DNA from: Blasia pusilla
Taxonomy: Eukaryota; Marchantiophyta; Marchantiopsida; Blasiales
Direction: 5' to 3'
NCBI GenBank assembly: GCA_050084515.1
Contig: CM114275.1
Coordinates: forward strand, 22,878,001-22,942,000
DNA: 64,000 nucleotides
Every line of letters starts with the position of its first letter. Positions within the stretch are counted from its first letter, which is position 1. Positions 9,894-20,964 of this stretch are shown here, one piece after another. Below the pieces are notes generated by a model. It was given only the letters and a program-made list of their open reading frames with translations, was not told where the DNA came from and ran no database searches. Position numbers and translations under genes: made by a program.

Positions 9894-11293
9894 ATAGTGT
9901 CATGGACGAAGCATCAGCACAAAACCCAATATCCCAAATAACTTCCCAATATCCGAAAATCCCTCACACGTGCAGGATAAGAGACCAGAATGGGTAACCT
10001 GACAATAATATCGATGTCGCTCCTCGACGACTGCAAATCTCGACCCCAACTCGGTCGTGAAGACAACTCCTCCAATCAGCACATCGTACTCCTCTCGTAC
10101 TAACGCTCCTCAAACCTCCTCGATGTGCCGTGTAGGTCCAGCGGTCCAGTGCGGCATTGGCGGCACGGAACGGCTACAAATGGCACGGCACTCGAGAATG
10201 GGGCGCGGCACTTGGCGGCATACCCTCCTCAATCAGCAATTCACACACTCTGCTCCTTAGTGAAGGCGTGTCTCCACGATCAAGACAGTGCGGTGTGGCC
10301 ATGAGTGGCACGGCGGCGCATTGCAGCTACGGGCATCACGGCATGGTTCTCGATCGTCGTCAAGCGGCTACCAATCACAACATAGCAGCATGAAATGAAA
10401 ACTCAAACACCATAACCCGGGGTCACATGCCATCACTGGTTGATGACGAAACTGCGATGACTGTTGCGGCCAAACCAAAGTACGTGGTGGCGGCGCAAGT
10501 TAGAGAATCAACGGTGGTCGTGGAAGACCCTCCACTCCGTAATGGCAACAATGGCAACCAAATGGTGGACAACGGACGAACACGGCTCTTAGCAGCGCTA
10601 GGCGGCAGTCCCCGTGGACGGTGGACGGTGAACCATTGACGATGGATGGTGGACCGTTGATGGTGACGGCCAAACATTGGCGGTGATCATTTACTGTTGA
10701 TGGCAGACCGTTGACGGTGACTATGACGGCGGCGGCTGGTTTAGGGTTTGAACAATTTAACCCTAAAAATTGCCTAGCAATGGCAATTTTGCAAGATTGA
10801 CAATAACTTTTTGCTCCTAACTCCAAATTGCGCACCATCTTTTGCATTGCGTGCACAACTTCACAATTTACAATGATTCTAAAAAATATTTGGAATTGGA
10901 TATTCCAGAAAAAAGTGACAGGGACTGTCGTGAAGCCCAATGTCTCTTTCTCCTACATAAAATTTGGCAGCACTTCCGTGCTGATTTCTCCCAACGAACA
11001 TGTAAAACATGTGAGAGCACAAATCAGCAAGCTTCATGGTGCTCTTCAAAGCACAAGTATGGGGAAATCCGTCCCCATACTCAATCCCTATAAAAAAATT
11101 GGGTAGCGCTTCCACGCGCCACCCTTCCACACGAAAAAAAATCGGCAAAGGAAACATCACAAGTAAGCGGCTCTTGCTCCCGTGAGCACTCCCATGAACC
11201 GCTGAATGGGGAATACGATCCCTAACGTGAAAAACTAATGAGTGACCAATGAGCTCCCCCATGAAGCTCTCTCACTCACTCATTCTCTCTTTA
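9894..11293 (-). other. M1 leader between repeat A1 and Gag
   Basis: A long non-coding leader shared with M2 (59905-61447) and, inverted, with P1 (11954-13549). It contains GTGCCG-rich repeats (10140-10340), a degenerate GTGGACCGTTGACGG-type minisatellite (about 10610-10730), and a TTTAGGG...CCCTAAA inverted repeat (10740-10767). A short stretch (about 10090-10010) reads EEYDVLIGGVVFTTE, resembling the protease. No canonical initiator-Met primer-binding site follows A1. Confidence 0.75.
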
Positions 11294-11811
11294 TAAAATA
11301 AGATCCAATCTCTCTCACAACACCATAGTTCTCACATGTGTGCACTCTCACATCTCTCTCTCAATGTCAAACCAAACCCACTCTCCTAGTGAGAGACTTG
11401 GATTACACACACAAGGCAAGCAAGACCATAGCTCCGCTGCCTCATGCCAAGAGGTTCAACAAATAGAGAATGAGCTCTCAAGCTCTCTCTCCTTGACGTA
11501 TACCCCTCCCCTCTCCCAAGCTCTCTCCATGGTAACCTATGCTCCCAAGTCACCTCCTTGGCTCTTGACTTGATGTAGGAGGTCAGGGGTCACTTACCAA
11601 AAATATAGAGTCAATCATATATTCAGAATGGTACTTAACTAAAATAGTAAGTTCCTCAATATGGCTCCAAATGAGCCGAAATGAAAGGGAAACCTGCTCT
11701 CTCAGGTTTCCCAAGGCCTGAGCAGGTCATCCTTGACCTATTGAGCTTGTCCTCCACTACTCACAAAGAAGCTCTTGTAGATCTCACCAATCTGTCCTAA
11801 AAGACATGACA
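11294..11811 (-). repeat. M1 repeat A1 (element 5' end)
   Basis: 518 bp starting TGTCATGTCTTTTAGG on the minus strand and ending in a TATTTTA tail that runs straight into the leader. It matches A2 (2914-3421). No B sequence separates it from the leader, unlike the 3' end. Confidence 0.87.
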
Positions 11812-11953
11812 GAGAGCTTGAAAGCTCATTCTCTCTTTATTGAACCTCTTCGCATGAGGCAGCATAGCTATGGTCTTGCTTGCCTTGTGTGTGTAACCCA
11901 AGCCTCTCATGAGGAGAATGGGTTTGGTTTGACATTAAGAGAGACATGTGAGA
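11812..11953 (+). repeat. P1 repeat A1, second part
   Basis: Continuation of the plus-strand A repeat after the M1 insertion: GAGAGCTTGAAAGCTCATTC through GACATGTGAGAC. It stops where the inverted leader segment begins. Confidence 0.83.
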
Positions 11954-13590
11954 CTAAACATGCAGCACTCAATCTATACTCTCTCATTGAGACATGTGCT
12001 GTGAGGCAACAAGCAACGTGGTGCGGCAAATCAACTAATCTATCGTCTCATCGACAAACAATCCTCAACTCTGGACATATCTCACATAGGTCTATGTCCC
12101 CTAAACCCATACATCAATGATGCTCTCAGCATATGCACGAAACCGAATATCCCCAAATAACTATCCAATACCCGGAATTCCCTCACACGTGCAAGATAAG
12201 AGACCATAATGGGTTACCTAACAAAAATGCCGATGTTGCTTCTCGGCAATTGCAATCTCGACCCTAACTCGGTCGTGAAGAAAACTCCTCCAATCAGCAA
12301 GTCGTAGTCTTCTCATACTAACACTACTCAAACCTCCTCAATGTGCGGTGCAAGTCCAGTGGTTCGATGCGGCATTGGCAACACGAAACGGCTACAAACG
12401 GCATAACACTTGGGAATGGAGTACCGCACTCGGCGGCATACCCTCCTCATTCAACAAAACGTAATATGCCCCTAGTAATGGTGTGGCTCCGTGATCGAAC
12501 AGTGCGGTGCGGCCACAAGTGGTACGACGCGGCAATCGGCGGTGCGTTGCGGCTACAGGCGTCATGACACGGTACTCAATCGTCGTCGAGCGACTACCAA
12601 TCACAACATAGCAAAGTGGAAAAGAAACTACGATCCCATGAATCCAAAAATGGTCACACTATCGAAGTCACGAGTTAACGAGTGGCGATGACTCATATAG
12701 ATTCACCGAGTATGGCAACAACTGCCCTACCTGGGCACTGGTGACCGGTTGTTGTCTTGAACAGCAGCGGCGATGGTGGCGATGGTAACTCGTGTTGACG
12801 GCGGTAGCGGAAACTAATAGCGGGGGCGACGGCTATGACAAGCGGTGGCGAAAAATGGCGACGGCGATAACTCACGTCGGCAGCAACTCGCGGCAGCGGT
12901 AACGACAACTGACAATGGCAACGGCAACCAACGGCGGTGACAAGGAAAAGTGGCAACAGCGGCAAAGGGCGGCGCCAGCGTGGATGATGATGGCACCATC
13001 AATGGAGGCGGCTGCTTTAGGGCTTGGTAATTTTTACCCTAAAACTTGGCAATTTGAAAAATTGGCCATAACGTTTTGCTCAAAGCTCTAAATTGCGCAC
13101 TCTCTATTGCACAATGTGCACAACTTTATGATCTACGACAAAATCAAAAATATTTTGAATTAAAAAATCCCATAAAAATTGATGGGGACTGTTGTTAAGC
13201 CCAACGTCTCTTTCTCCTACACAAAATTTGGCAGGGCTTCCGTGTCAATTTCTCCCAAAAGAAATGTAAAACCTATGAAAATACAAATCAGCAAGCTACA
13301 TGGTGATCTCGAGAGTAGCGGCATGGGGGAATCCACCCCCATACTCAATCCCTATTAAAAATTGGGCAGCGTTTCTTCATGCCACTCTTCCACACGAAAA
13401 ATTGGCAAAGGAAACATCACAAGGAAGCGGCTCTTGCTCCGATGAGCACTCCCATGAACCGCTGAACGGGGAATACGATCCCCAACCTACAAAATGAGCG
13501 AGTGACCAGCCTGCTCCCCCATGAAGCTCTCTCACTCACTTATTCTCTCTTTGTAAATCAAGATCCAATCTCTCTCAACACCATAGCTCT
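11954..13590 (-). other. P1 leader, inverted in place
   Basis: This segment matches the M1 and M2 leaders but lies in minus orientation between a plus-strand A1 repeat and plus-strand Gag. At its right end (13550-13590) it carries the tail of an A repeat, also minus. Both edges correspond to positions that would be adjacent to P1's own A1 and Gag if the block were flipped. An in-place inversion of P1's leader is therefore the simplest reading. It contains the same CCCTAAA inverted repeat (about 13017-13046). No gene is present. Confidence 0.7.
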
Positions 13591-13600
13591 GAAATGCTAT

Positions 13601-14641
13601 GGGATTGAGGGATTACTTGTGAGATTGAGAGTGATCGTGTGAGAGGGGCACGAGGGCCATCACGGCGTCCTTTCGGGATTTTGAGAGGCGAGGTAGTGGA
13701 CCTGAGAGTAGCTCTGGAGGATTTACTCAGAGTGGTGCGAGGTTTCAAGGGCCTCCACGTGAGAGACTACCTCGATCTCCTTTTGTGTCATCTTCAGACG
13801 AGGGAGAGCGTATAGAGGAGTGTCTTAGTGATCCACTGTACACATTGAGTGGTCCTACCAGTCGAGCTTACGAGACGGACCATCAGGGTAGAGGACCGCG
13901 TAGGTTTTCGGATGCTGTAGGCACCATAGAGCTACACGACTTCATTGTGGAGTTTAGGAGTTGGTGTGACTCACATTGGGCTAGGAACTCTAGAGAGTTC
14001 AACCCATTTACAGCATGTAATGGCATGTTCCTACATTTAGAGGGGGCGCCAATGGACGATTACCATGAGTTCTCCCATAGATATGCCCAGGAGATTGAGG
14101 CATGGCGACTCTACTATGAACCACATTATGTATCATGGACGGAGCCGTTCCCAGATGAGGAGGAGGAGGAGTCGGGAGAGGTTAATTCCTCTTCCACTAG
14201 TGATGTTTTAGGAGGGGTCACTCGCACTGGAGCAAATGCACCCTCTAGTCGGGTTCATCCCAGGTTCAACCCCCTGGTTGAGTTCTTTGCTGAGTTGAGG
14301 GCAAGCTACCAAGGGGTACGCATGAAGAAGTTACAGAGCATCCACGATTTCCAAAGGCGCTTGGGTGAGAGTTTGCGTGAGGCTTACACTCGCTAACGCT
14401 GGTTGATCAACGTCACTCAGGGGTGACAGAGGCTCAGGCTATCCAGTCATGGTACACGATGTTGGACCAGACCCTGCGGACACGGGTGCGGGAGGGGATG
14501 CTTCTTATGAACACCTCCCCTACGTTGAGAGATGTTTTTAGGACCGCCGAGAATATTGAGCGCAATATGATGGAGGAGAGCGTAGCCACCATGGGTTCTA
14601 AGCGAGAGCAGTCACGATTGCCTACACCACCAGTGCAATAA
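13601..14641 (+). pseudogene. P1 Gag (capsid)
   Basis: An open frame, 13785-14396, reads GPRRFSDAVGTIELHDFIVE, AWRLYYEPHYVSWTEPFPDE and FFAELRASYQGVRMKKLQSI. After a TAA and frame change it continues at 14423 with DQTLRTRVREGMLLMNTSPT. Upstream from 13601 the same frame is Gly/Ser/Arg-rich. The retrotransposon-Gag-like fold is inferred from position and match to P2. The nucleocapsid knuckles are deleted; the sequence jumps near 14700 into the protease. Confidence 0.85.
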
Positions 14642-14699
14642 CGTGGACTTTGAGATAAGTCAACTGTGGCATCGCGAGCGCAGGGAGGATACCAGGAGG

Positions 14700-15230
14700 C
14701 CGAGAAGAGATCATGGTGAGGATTTGCCCTAGACACCCTATAGATGAGTTGGTGGTGCGAGCCAAGGCAATAGTGACCGATGGAGAGTCCTACGACGTCT
14801 TGGTTGGTGGAGCAATGTTATACCCGATGGGGTTTTCCCTGGATTACTAGGAGGAGTCAACATTCTACAAACCATGATATCAGTCAGGTGATGGGCACCT
14901 TAGCTCATCACCCATTTGATTCACATGTGGAGTGATCGAGCAACGTCCACGACAGATGGCGACCTTAGCATCATTTAGCAATGCCATCACTGGGCCTAGT
15001 GATTTGATTGAGGGACCATGTAGAGGATATTCCCGTTCTTGACATTTCTATGGAGAGGAGTGTCATGGTAGTTGCATCAGTCTGTGGAGGAGAGGTGCCG
15101 TTCTCGGGCTCGATTGAGGAGCTTCGACGCTTAGCCATTGAGCATGTGCAGATCGCGTGGAGCGAGATGTTTGCACCAGAGTGTGATGGATCAGAGAAAC
15201 CGCAGGTAGCCATGAGTGCTGCTATTACCC
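14700..15230 (+). pseudogene. P1 protease C-terminus and linker
   Basis: Begins inside the protease with ESYDVLVGGAMLYPMGFSLD; the Asp-Ser-Gly half is deleted with the nucleocapsid. The linker (DIPVLDISMERSVMVVASVC, then EVPFSGSIEELRRLAIEHVQ) leads into the methyltransferase. Stops interrupt the frame (for example TAG near 14850). Confidence 0.8.
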
Positions 15231-15234
15231 CGTT

Positions 15235-17039
15235 GGACACCACCCCGATTATGTGGTACATCCTAGAGGAGGGTATTTGGGTGTTGGATCTCTTTGGAGG
15301 GATCAGCACTGGGTTAGCTGCTGTTGTGTATGCTAAAGTGCGCATGCGGCAATACTTGTATGTGGAGATTGATGATGTTGCGAGGCGCGCTTCACTTCAC
15401 CATGTGGCGTAGTTACGCCTCCATTTGTTGTCTGCGTCCGCCATCCAGGGTTACCAGAGTTCCCTACCGAGGGACATTTCATTGTTGGGGGCGCAGGACT
15501 TGGAGCGGATAGGGACCATAGACTTGGTCATTGCTGGTTGGCCATGTAAAGGCCAGTCGAGTGCTGGACGCGGTAGCAAATTAGCTGACTCTCAGTCCAT
15601 GTTGTTTTGGGAGATGATGCCAATTTTTGCGACACTTGCAGGAGCACCAGTCTTGTTCTCCATCATACATTCTAGAGAATGTGCCAATTTTGGGCGATTC
15701 AAGGTCCCGCATGGTGACGAGTGCAATTTGTTGGTGGATTCTATTCTGGATCCAAGTTGTCGATTGCATGAAGTGAGGCACGATGATACTCCGTCCGTCT
15801 CCCCCCTATTTCAATTTTGTTCCTCTTTCTTTTGATATTCGGTACTTCTTCTTCTCTCTCTCTCTTCTTTTTTTCAATTTTTTTTTATATTCGTCCGTCT
15901 GCCCCCTCTTTCAAGCCGATGGGCCCTTTTAGTTCTTCTCGGGCGCATTTTTATTTTTTCCCTCTTTGATTTGATTTTTGGTACTTCTTCTCTCTTCTTT
16001 TTCCCCCCTCCCTCTCCGTTTTTTTTTATCTTTGATCCTGCCTCTTTCAAGCCAATGGGCCCTTTTTGTTCTTCCCGGGTGCGTTTTTGTTTTTTTCCCT
16101 CTTTGATTTGATTTTTGGTACTTCTTCTCTCTTCTTCTTCCCCCCCCACCCTCTCCGTTTTTTTAATTTTTGATCTTGCCTCTTTCAAGCCGATGGGCCC
16201 TTTTTGTTCTTCGTGGGTGCGTTCTCATTTTCTCCTCTTTGTTTTGATTTTTGGTACTTCTTCTCTCTTTCTTTTTTCATAAATTTCAAACTCTCTTGGG
16301 GAGGAGAATTCTTATTCCCTCTCCTTTGTTTTTCTTTGGGTGGTCCCCCGTTACGCACGGGGGACTCCTTGTGGATCAAAGGACGAGTATTCTTCATATT
16401 TCTCTTGGATTATTTTTCTTGGTTTCAGTACTAGACTCCCCGACGATGAGCATTCTTCTTTTTCCCCTCGTCCTTGCTTGTTGTTTAGCTCTGATTTTCC
16501 CACCACTAATCAGAGCTAAACCGCCGTTGATTGTGGTCAATAGGATTGGCATCCCACGGGCAGCCTTTCCCACATTTGTGAGTTTTCTCGCTTCCTATGC
16601 ATTCAAGTAGGCCGGATCTAGCTTGGTTTGGGATGACCATGTACAAAGGTTGGTGGAGCCCGACGTCGATGAGTGAAAGCGAGTGATGGGATTCCCCACA
16701 GGAGTGATGGTAGTACCGTCACTATCAGAGGCATCACGACGTCATGTCTTGGGTCAAGCAATGGACCTGAATTTCTTGACATGGAATTTCAGCTTAGGAG
16801 TAGATGAGCAACGTCATTTGAGGATGCGACAGATCACATTTGTTGCGTTGGTGAGCCCCATGCCTACCGAGATGGTTGAGGCAGTGGCTGGGGGCGAGAC
16901 CCGAGGAGGTCAACATACCAAGGGTGATTGGGAGAGACACCCTTGGACTTCTTGGGATGTTTTGCAAGTACGCCAAGAAATGGTAGCCGCAACACCGAGC
17001 GTGGTTCTAGGTATTTCACATGGAGATTCAATTTTATAG
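15235..17039 (+). pseudogene. P1 cytosine-C5 methyltransferase, split by an insertion
   Basis: The first half (15235-15785) has WVLDLFGGISTGLAAVVYAK (motif I), LVIAGWPCKGQSSAGRGSKL (motif IV, catalytic Pro-Cys intact), and a frameshifted LENV region near 15670. A 741-bp foreign block (15786-16526) interrupts. The second half has FPTFVSFLASYAFK, VMGFPTGVMVVPSLSEASRR and HVLGQAMDLN (motif X-like). In the enzyme family the motif-IV cysteine attacks cytosine C6 and SAM supplies the methyl group. This is the copy with the best preserved motif IV, but it cannot encode a complete enzyme. Confidence 0.88.
15786..16526. mobile_element. C/T-rich minisatellite insertion with terminal hairpin
   Basis: Absent from the other methyltransferase copies. 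It holds about three tandem units of 136-138 bp (marker AAGCC[G/A]ATGGGCCC at 15913, 16049 and 16187) rich in TTCTTCTCTC and T runs. It ends in a perfect 13-bp inverted repeat TTTAGCTCTGATT / AATCAGAGCTAAA (about 16492-16529). A 3' hairpin suggests a Helitron- or Helentron-like non-autonomous element, but no CTRR end or target duplication is visible. Long ORFs on either strand are composition artefacts. Confidence 0.55.
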
Positions 17040-17099
17040 TTGGCTGCAAGGGAGCAGTGGAGTTTTGTTGTCTGAGACGGGGTTGCACCATAGCAAACA

Positions 17100-18600
17100 C
17101 CGACATCCACGCTATAGAGTCCTAGTGTAGTCACGATATGGGCCCTAAGTTGATATGAGGAGAGCGGCACCGGATACATCAGTTCCTTGGGAGTTATAGG
17201 AGCTGTTTTGCATTTAATATGCATGATTTGGGTATGTTGAAGGATTCAAGGATCCGCATTGAGTTGTCGAGTGACATGGAGAGGGCTCTGATTCAGAGTA
17301 GGAGGAGTAGTGGAGATGTCACATAGAGAATATGCATCTGCCAGTGTCATGCCCGCCAAGAAGGATGTGCATGGCAACTGGACGGATAGGCGGATGTGTG
17401 GAGATTAACGACCTATCAATCGAAAGACCAAGTCTGATAGGTATGCCATGCTCACCCCTGAGGATATTTTTAATGCAATTGGGCATGCAAAGGTCTTGAG
17501 TTCATTGGATTTGCGAGCCGGATACCATCAGCAGCCTATCAGATTGGAGGGCAGGAAAAGACGGTATTTTTGGGCATCAATCCTCATGGGAAGGATTGCT
17601 TGTACTAGTGGCGGTTCTTACCATTTGGGTTAAAGAACGCCCCGGCTGAGTTTCACAGGTTCATGGATAGGATCTTGGTAGGTCTAGATTTTGCTAGGTG
17701 TTATATTGATGACATCGTAATCTTCAACGCCACGGTTGAGGAGCATGAGCAACATCTAGAGGAGGTGTTTTGACGATTTCAATGATATGGGTTGAAGCTA
17801 CATCCAGGCAAGTGCAAGTTCTTCTATGACTAGATTGAGTACCTGGGTCATACGATATACCCAGGGGGCCTTGGTGTGCAATAGATGGAGTTAGAGGCTA
17901 TTTCCCGCATTCCACGCCCTAGAGATGTGAGTCGAGTTCGTGCATTCATGGGATTGGCGAACTTCTATCGACAGTACATGTAGGGTTTAAATTCGATTGT
18001 CGCTAACCTTGTTGACCAAGGTGGATCACGAGTGGCACTGGGGGGATGAGCAAAACAGAGCATTTCACCTGTTGAAGGACAAGTTGACGTCCGCAACCAT
18101 ATTGAGGAGACTGATCAAGGGGCGTCCTTTCCAGTTGCATAACGATTGGAGCATGTTGGGGCTCAGAGCCGTGCTCACCCAAGATGACGATGATGGTAGG
18201 AAGTTCGTGGTGGCTTACGCTAGTCGCTCGAATTACAGATAGAGATGATAGCATGAAAGTGTGGGCTATCGCACATTTCAGGTGTTATCTATTTGGAAAC
18301 CCCTTTACCATCATCATTGATGATCAGACATTTAAGTGGTTGATGGAGTCCGACAAGCTTACAGGGAAGCTTGCGAGGTGGGCTCTTTTGTTGCAAGAGT
18401 ATGACTTCCAGGTGGTGCATAGACCTATGACGCTCAACGAATATGCATATGGTTTGAGCCGTAACCCATGCCCGAGTCAGCAAGATGCGATTGGAGCTCG
18501 TTGGCATGGTGAGAGTGATGAGGAGTTGGTGCCAAGATGGCATGCATCAGCCTATTTAGGCTTGTTGGCTATGGAGAGCCAGATTGCTAAGATGCGGATG
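17100..18600 (+). pseudogene. P1 reverse transcriptase and RNase H
   Basis: Broken frames carry FLPFGLKNAPAEFHRFMDRI, FARCYIDDIVIFNATVEEHE (YIDD catalytic box, about 17697-17715), KLHPGKCKFFYD, VRAFMGLANFYRQYM, then RNase H (LHNDWSMLGLRAVLTQ, IIDDQTFKWLMESDKL, HRPMTLNEYAYGLSRNPC). Several stops (TGA, TAG) and substitutions of RNase H acidic residues mark decay. Confidence 0.88.
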
Positions 18601-18748
18601 GTTTGAGCCATACCCCATGCTCGAGTCAACAAGATGCGACTGGAGCTCGTTGGCATGGAGAGAGTGATGAGGAGTTTGTGCGAGGATGGCACGCGTCAGC
18701 CTATTTGGGCTTGTTGGCTATGGAGAGCCAGATTGCTGAGACTTCGAT
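18451..18748 (+). repeat. 149-bp tandem duplication in the RNase H-integrase linker of P1
   Basis: The block beginning GGTTTGAGCCGTAACCCATG (18451) is repeated from 18600 with a dozen or so differences. Other copies (M1, M2, P2) have a single unit, so the duplication is specific to P1 and old. Confidence 0.8.
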
Positions 18749-18826
18749 GGCGAGGTCTGATGGAGAGTCCTTAGATCCATAGGCCAATGAGAAGACGATG
18801 GGTGGCCGAGATATTCACGACAATGA

Positions 18827-20596
18827 GTGGTCTTGGAGTACATGCGTATTGGCAGCATCACGAGCACAATGGGTGATAGAGAGCAAGATCGGATCCTACA
18901 ACAAGCCAAACGGTCCCGGTGGGAAGGGACACATGTGTTGCGAGTTTGGGAGGATGGTAGAGTACGTATAGTGCCTCATCCGTCACAGAAAGCACGTTTG
19001 GTGCGTCATTCCCATGAGGAGTTGGGTCATTTTGGAGTGAAGCGGATGTACAACTTGCTCTAGATACAGTATTGGTGGCAAGCCATGCAGACTGAAGTTC
19101 AGCAGTTTGTTGGCATGTGCATGGTTTGTGATTGGTACGAGCATCGTTCAATGCTCTGACTCCATAGTTGCATCCACTTCTGATCATGGGTTTAGGTTAT
19201 AGATGGAGTTTGGATTGGAGGTAGGACCTTTATCTTTGACGGAGCGCCATAGTCGTTATGTGTTGGTGATGGTCGAGCACTTCTCAAAGAGGATAGAGTT
19301 GGTTGCATTGCCTGACAAAGCGAGTGAGGGAGTAGCCTATGCCTTCCTAGATTGAGTGCTGAGTCACTACGATGCACCACGTGAGATGTTGACAAACTAG
19401 GGTACAGGGTTTCACAGGGAGTTCCAAGTCTTGTGTGATCAAGCGTTGATTGACCACCGCACCACTTTGCGAGATCATTCTGAGGCGGATGGACTAGCGG
19501 AAAGGGTTGTGCATATGAGGAAAAGAGGATTGCGCAAGTACGGCTTGCAGAAAGGTCACCTAGGAGATTAGGACCTCCAGTTGCGGTGGTTGGCGATGGG
19601 ATACAGATTCAGCAGGGAGACGTCCTTAGCGTCTTCCTCACCGTACTTACTACTTTATGGCTGAGAGCCACATTCACCTACGGCCATTCGTCGAGATGTT
19701 GGTGAGGTGTTGAACCTTGATGATCCTGTCACATCTTTTAGGATAGATCGATGAGATTTGGTAGAGCGCCTTCGTGAATAATGGATGAAATGCTGAGTAG
19801 GTCAAAGATGACCTTTTGAGGCCCCGGGAAACTTGAGAGAGCAAGTTTCCCCTTGGTTTCGGCTCATTTGGAGCCATATTGAGGAACTTACTATTTTAGG
19901 TAAGTATCATTCTGAATATATGATCGAGTTTATATTTTTGGTAAGTGGCCCTTGACCTCCTACATCAGGTCAAGAGCCCAAGGAGGTGACTTGGGAGCAT
20001 AGGTTACCATGGAAAGAGCTTGGGAGAAGGGAGGGATATACCTCTACGAGAGAGAGCTTGAGAGCTCATTGACTCTTTGTTGAACCTCTTGGCATGAGGC
20101 AGCTGAGCTATTGTCTTCCTTGCCTTGTGTGTGTAACCCAAGTCTCTCATTAGGAGAGTGGGTTTGGTTTGATATTGAGAAAGACATATGAGAGTGCACA
20201 CATGTGAGAACTATGGTGTTGTGAGAGAGACTCGATCTTATTTTATTGGAGATATTTTGGTACTTCTTGTCTCGTTGTTTGGATGCCATAAGTTAGCATG
20301 GGATCGTCTGTGTTCGTGTGTGTGTTCGGTGATAGCGATGTATGTTGTGTAGCGATATGTATGCGCACGACAATCATGATGTATGGATGCAAGCATGTTC
20401 TCACAAGGCTGAGTTATTTCGAAGAGTGATGCCCATGGCGTTTGAGAACTTGGCGATTGCGCAACATCGAGTTACATTGAGGTATGCGACTATTCACGAA
20501 GGTGGTTATCGACCTTCTATCCGAAGGTTTCATCAGGTAGACTATGTCTACTTGTAGCAGACGGCACCCATGACGTTGGATGTGACTGTAAGGTGC
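18827..20596 (+). pseudogene. P1 integrase, interrupted by a solo repeat unit
   Basis: Zinc module LVRHSHEELGHFGVKRMYNL then a cysteine pair near 19115. Core: HSRYVLVMVEHFSKRIELVA, FLD*VLSHYDAP, then the DHRTTLRDHSEADGLAERVV region holding the catalytic Glu (about 19480). The frame is cut at 19726 by the solo A-B and resumes at 20373 with DVWMQACSHKAELFRRVMPM and GGYRPSIRRFHQVDYVYL. It is cut again at 20596 by P2 and continues at 31547. Confidence 0.86.
19727..20372 (+). mobile_element. Solo terminal-repeat unit A-B of the gypsy-like family
   Basis: 646 bp starting TGTCACATCTTTTAGG and ending GCGCACGACA: one A (to about 20250) followed by one B. Flanks are ATCC (19723-19726) and ATCA (20373-20376), a 4-bp duplication with one mismatch. 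Removal restores the integrase coding line. A single A-B bounded by TGTC/GACA is what recombination between A1 and A2 of an A1-internal-B1-A2-B2 element would leave. Confidence 0.86.
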
Positions 20597-20964
20597 TGTC
20601 ATGACCATACGGATTATGTCGTAGAGTATAGTGTGCTAGTAGAGGCCATTCCTTATGTAGGACCGTAATGGCTTGGTAGAGATGCGGTCTCATACATAAG
20701 GTTGGGGGTTACTCAGTTGGGGGTGACTTTCCCATTAGGGCCCGCTCTTAGGTTGGAGGATATAAGGTGGAGTGCACTCAAAGAACAATCAGTTCTTTGA
20801 GTTGAGCCTATTGCGTTGGGAGTTAGCCTTGGTAGTGAGTATAGCTCTTGGCTATGGTGTTTCCCGCAAGCTTTGACCTAGATTCTCCCATCGTGGAGTG
20901 GGTTTGGCTCGATTGTATGTGATTCTATACGTGTTTTATGACAATAGGTCTTTCACGGATTTCA
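20597..20964 (+). repeat. P2 repeat A1
   Basis: 368 bp from TGTCATGACC to CACGGATTTCA. It contains a perfect 10-bp stem-loop CTCAAAGAAC-AATCA-GTTCTTTGAG at 20777-20801. It passes directly into the leader; the B sequence (TTGTGGTACACTTGTG...) does not follow it. Confidence 0.87.

Larger units (their letters stand above)
2785..11811 (-). mobile_element. Element M1: gypsy-like element with split direct repeats and methyltransferase/PHD domains
   Basis: Both ends are defined. The minus-strand start is TGTCATGTC at 11811 and the end is GCGCACGACA at 2785, flanked by GAGA at 2781-2784 and 11812-11815. It sits inside repeat A1 of P1. Excising M1 plus one GAGA gives a junction of the same length as the intact repeat near 32465. 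Order on the minus strand: A1 (11811-11294), leader, Gag, protease, methyltransferase, RT, RNase H, integrase, PHD, polypurine tract, B1, A2, B2. Coding parts are decayed; the Gag N-terminus and integrase C-terminal half are deleted. Confidence 0.88.

Noticed and set aside
15874-16434. Lys/Glu/Arg-rich minus ORFs and Phe-rich plus ORFs
   Set aside because: They are translations of a C/T-rich tandem repeat; the repeat itself explains the open frames.
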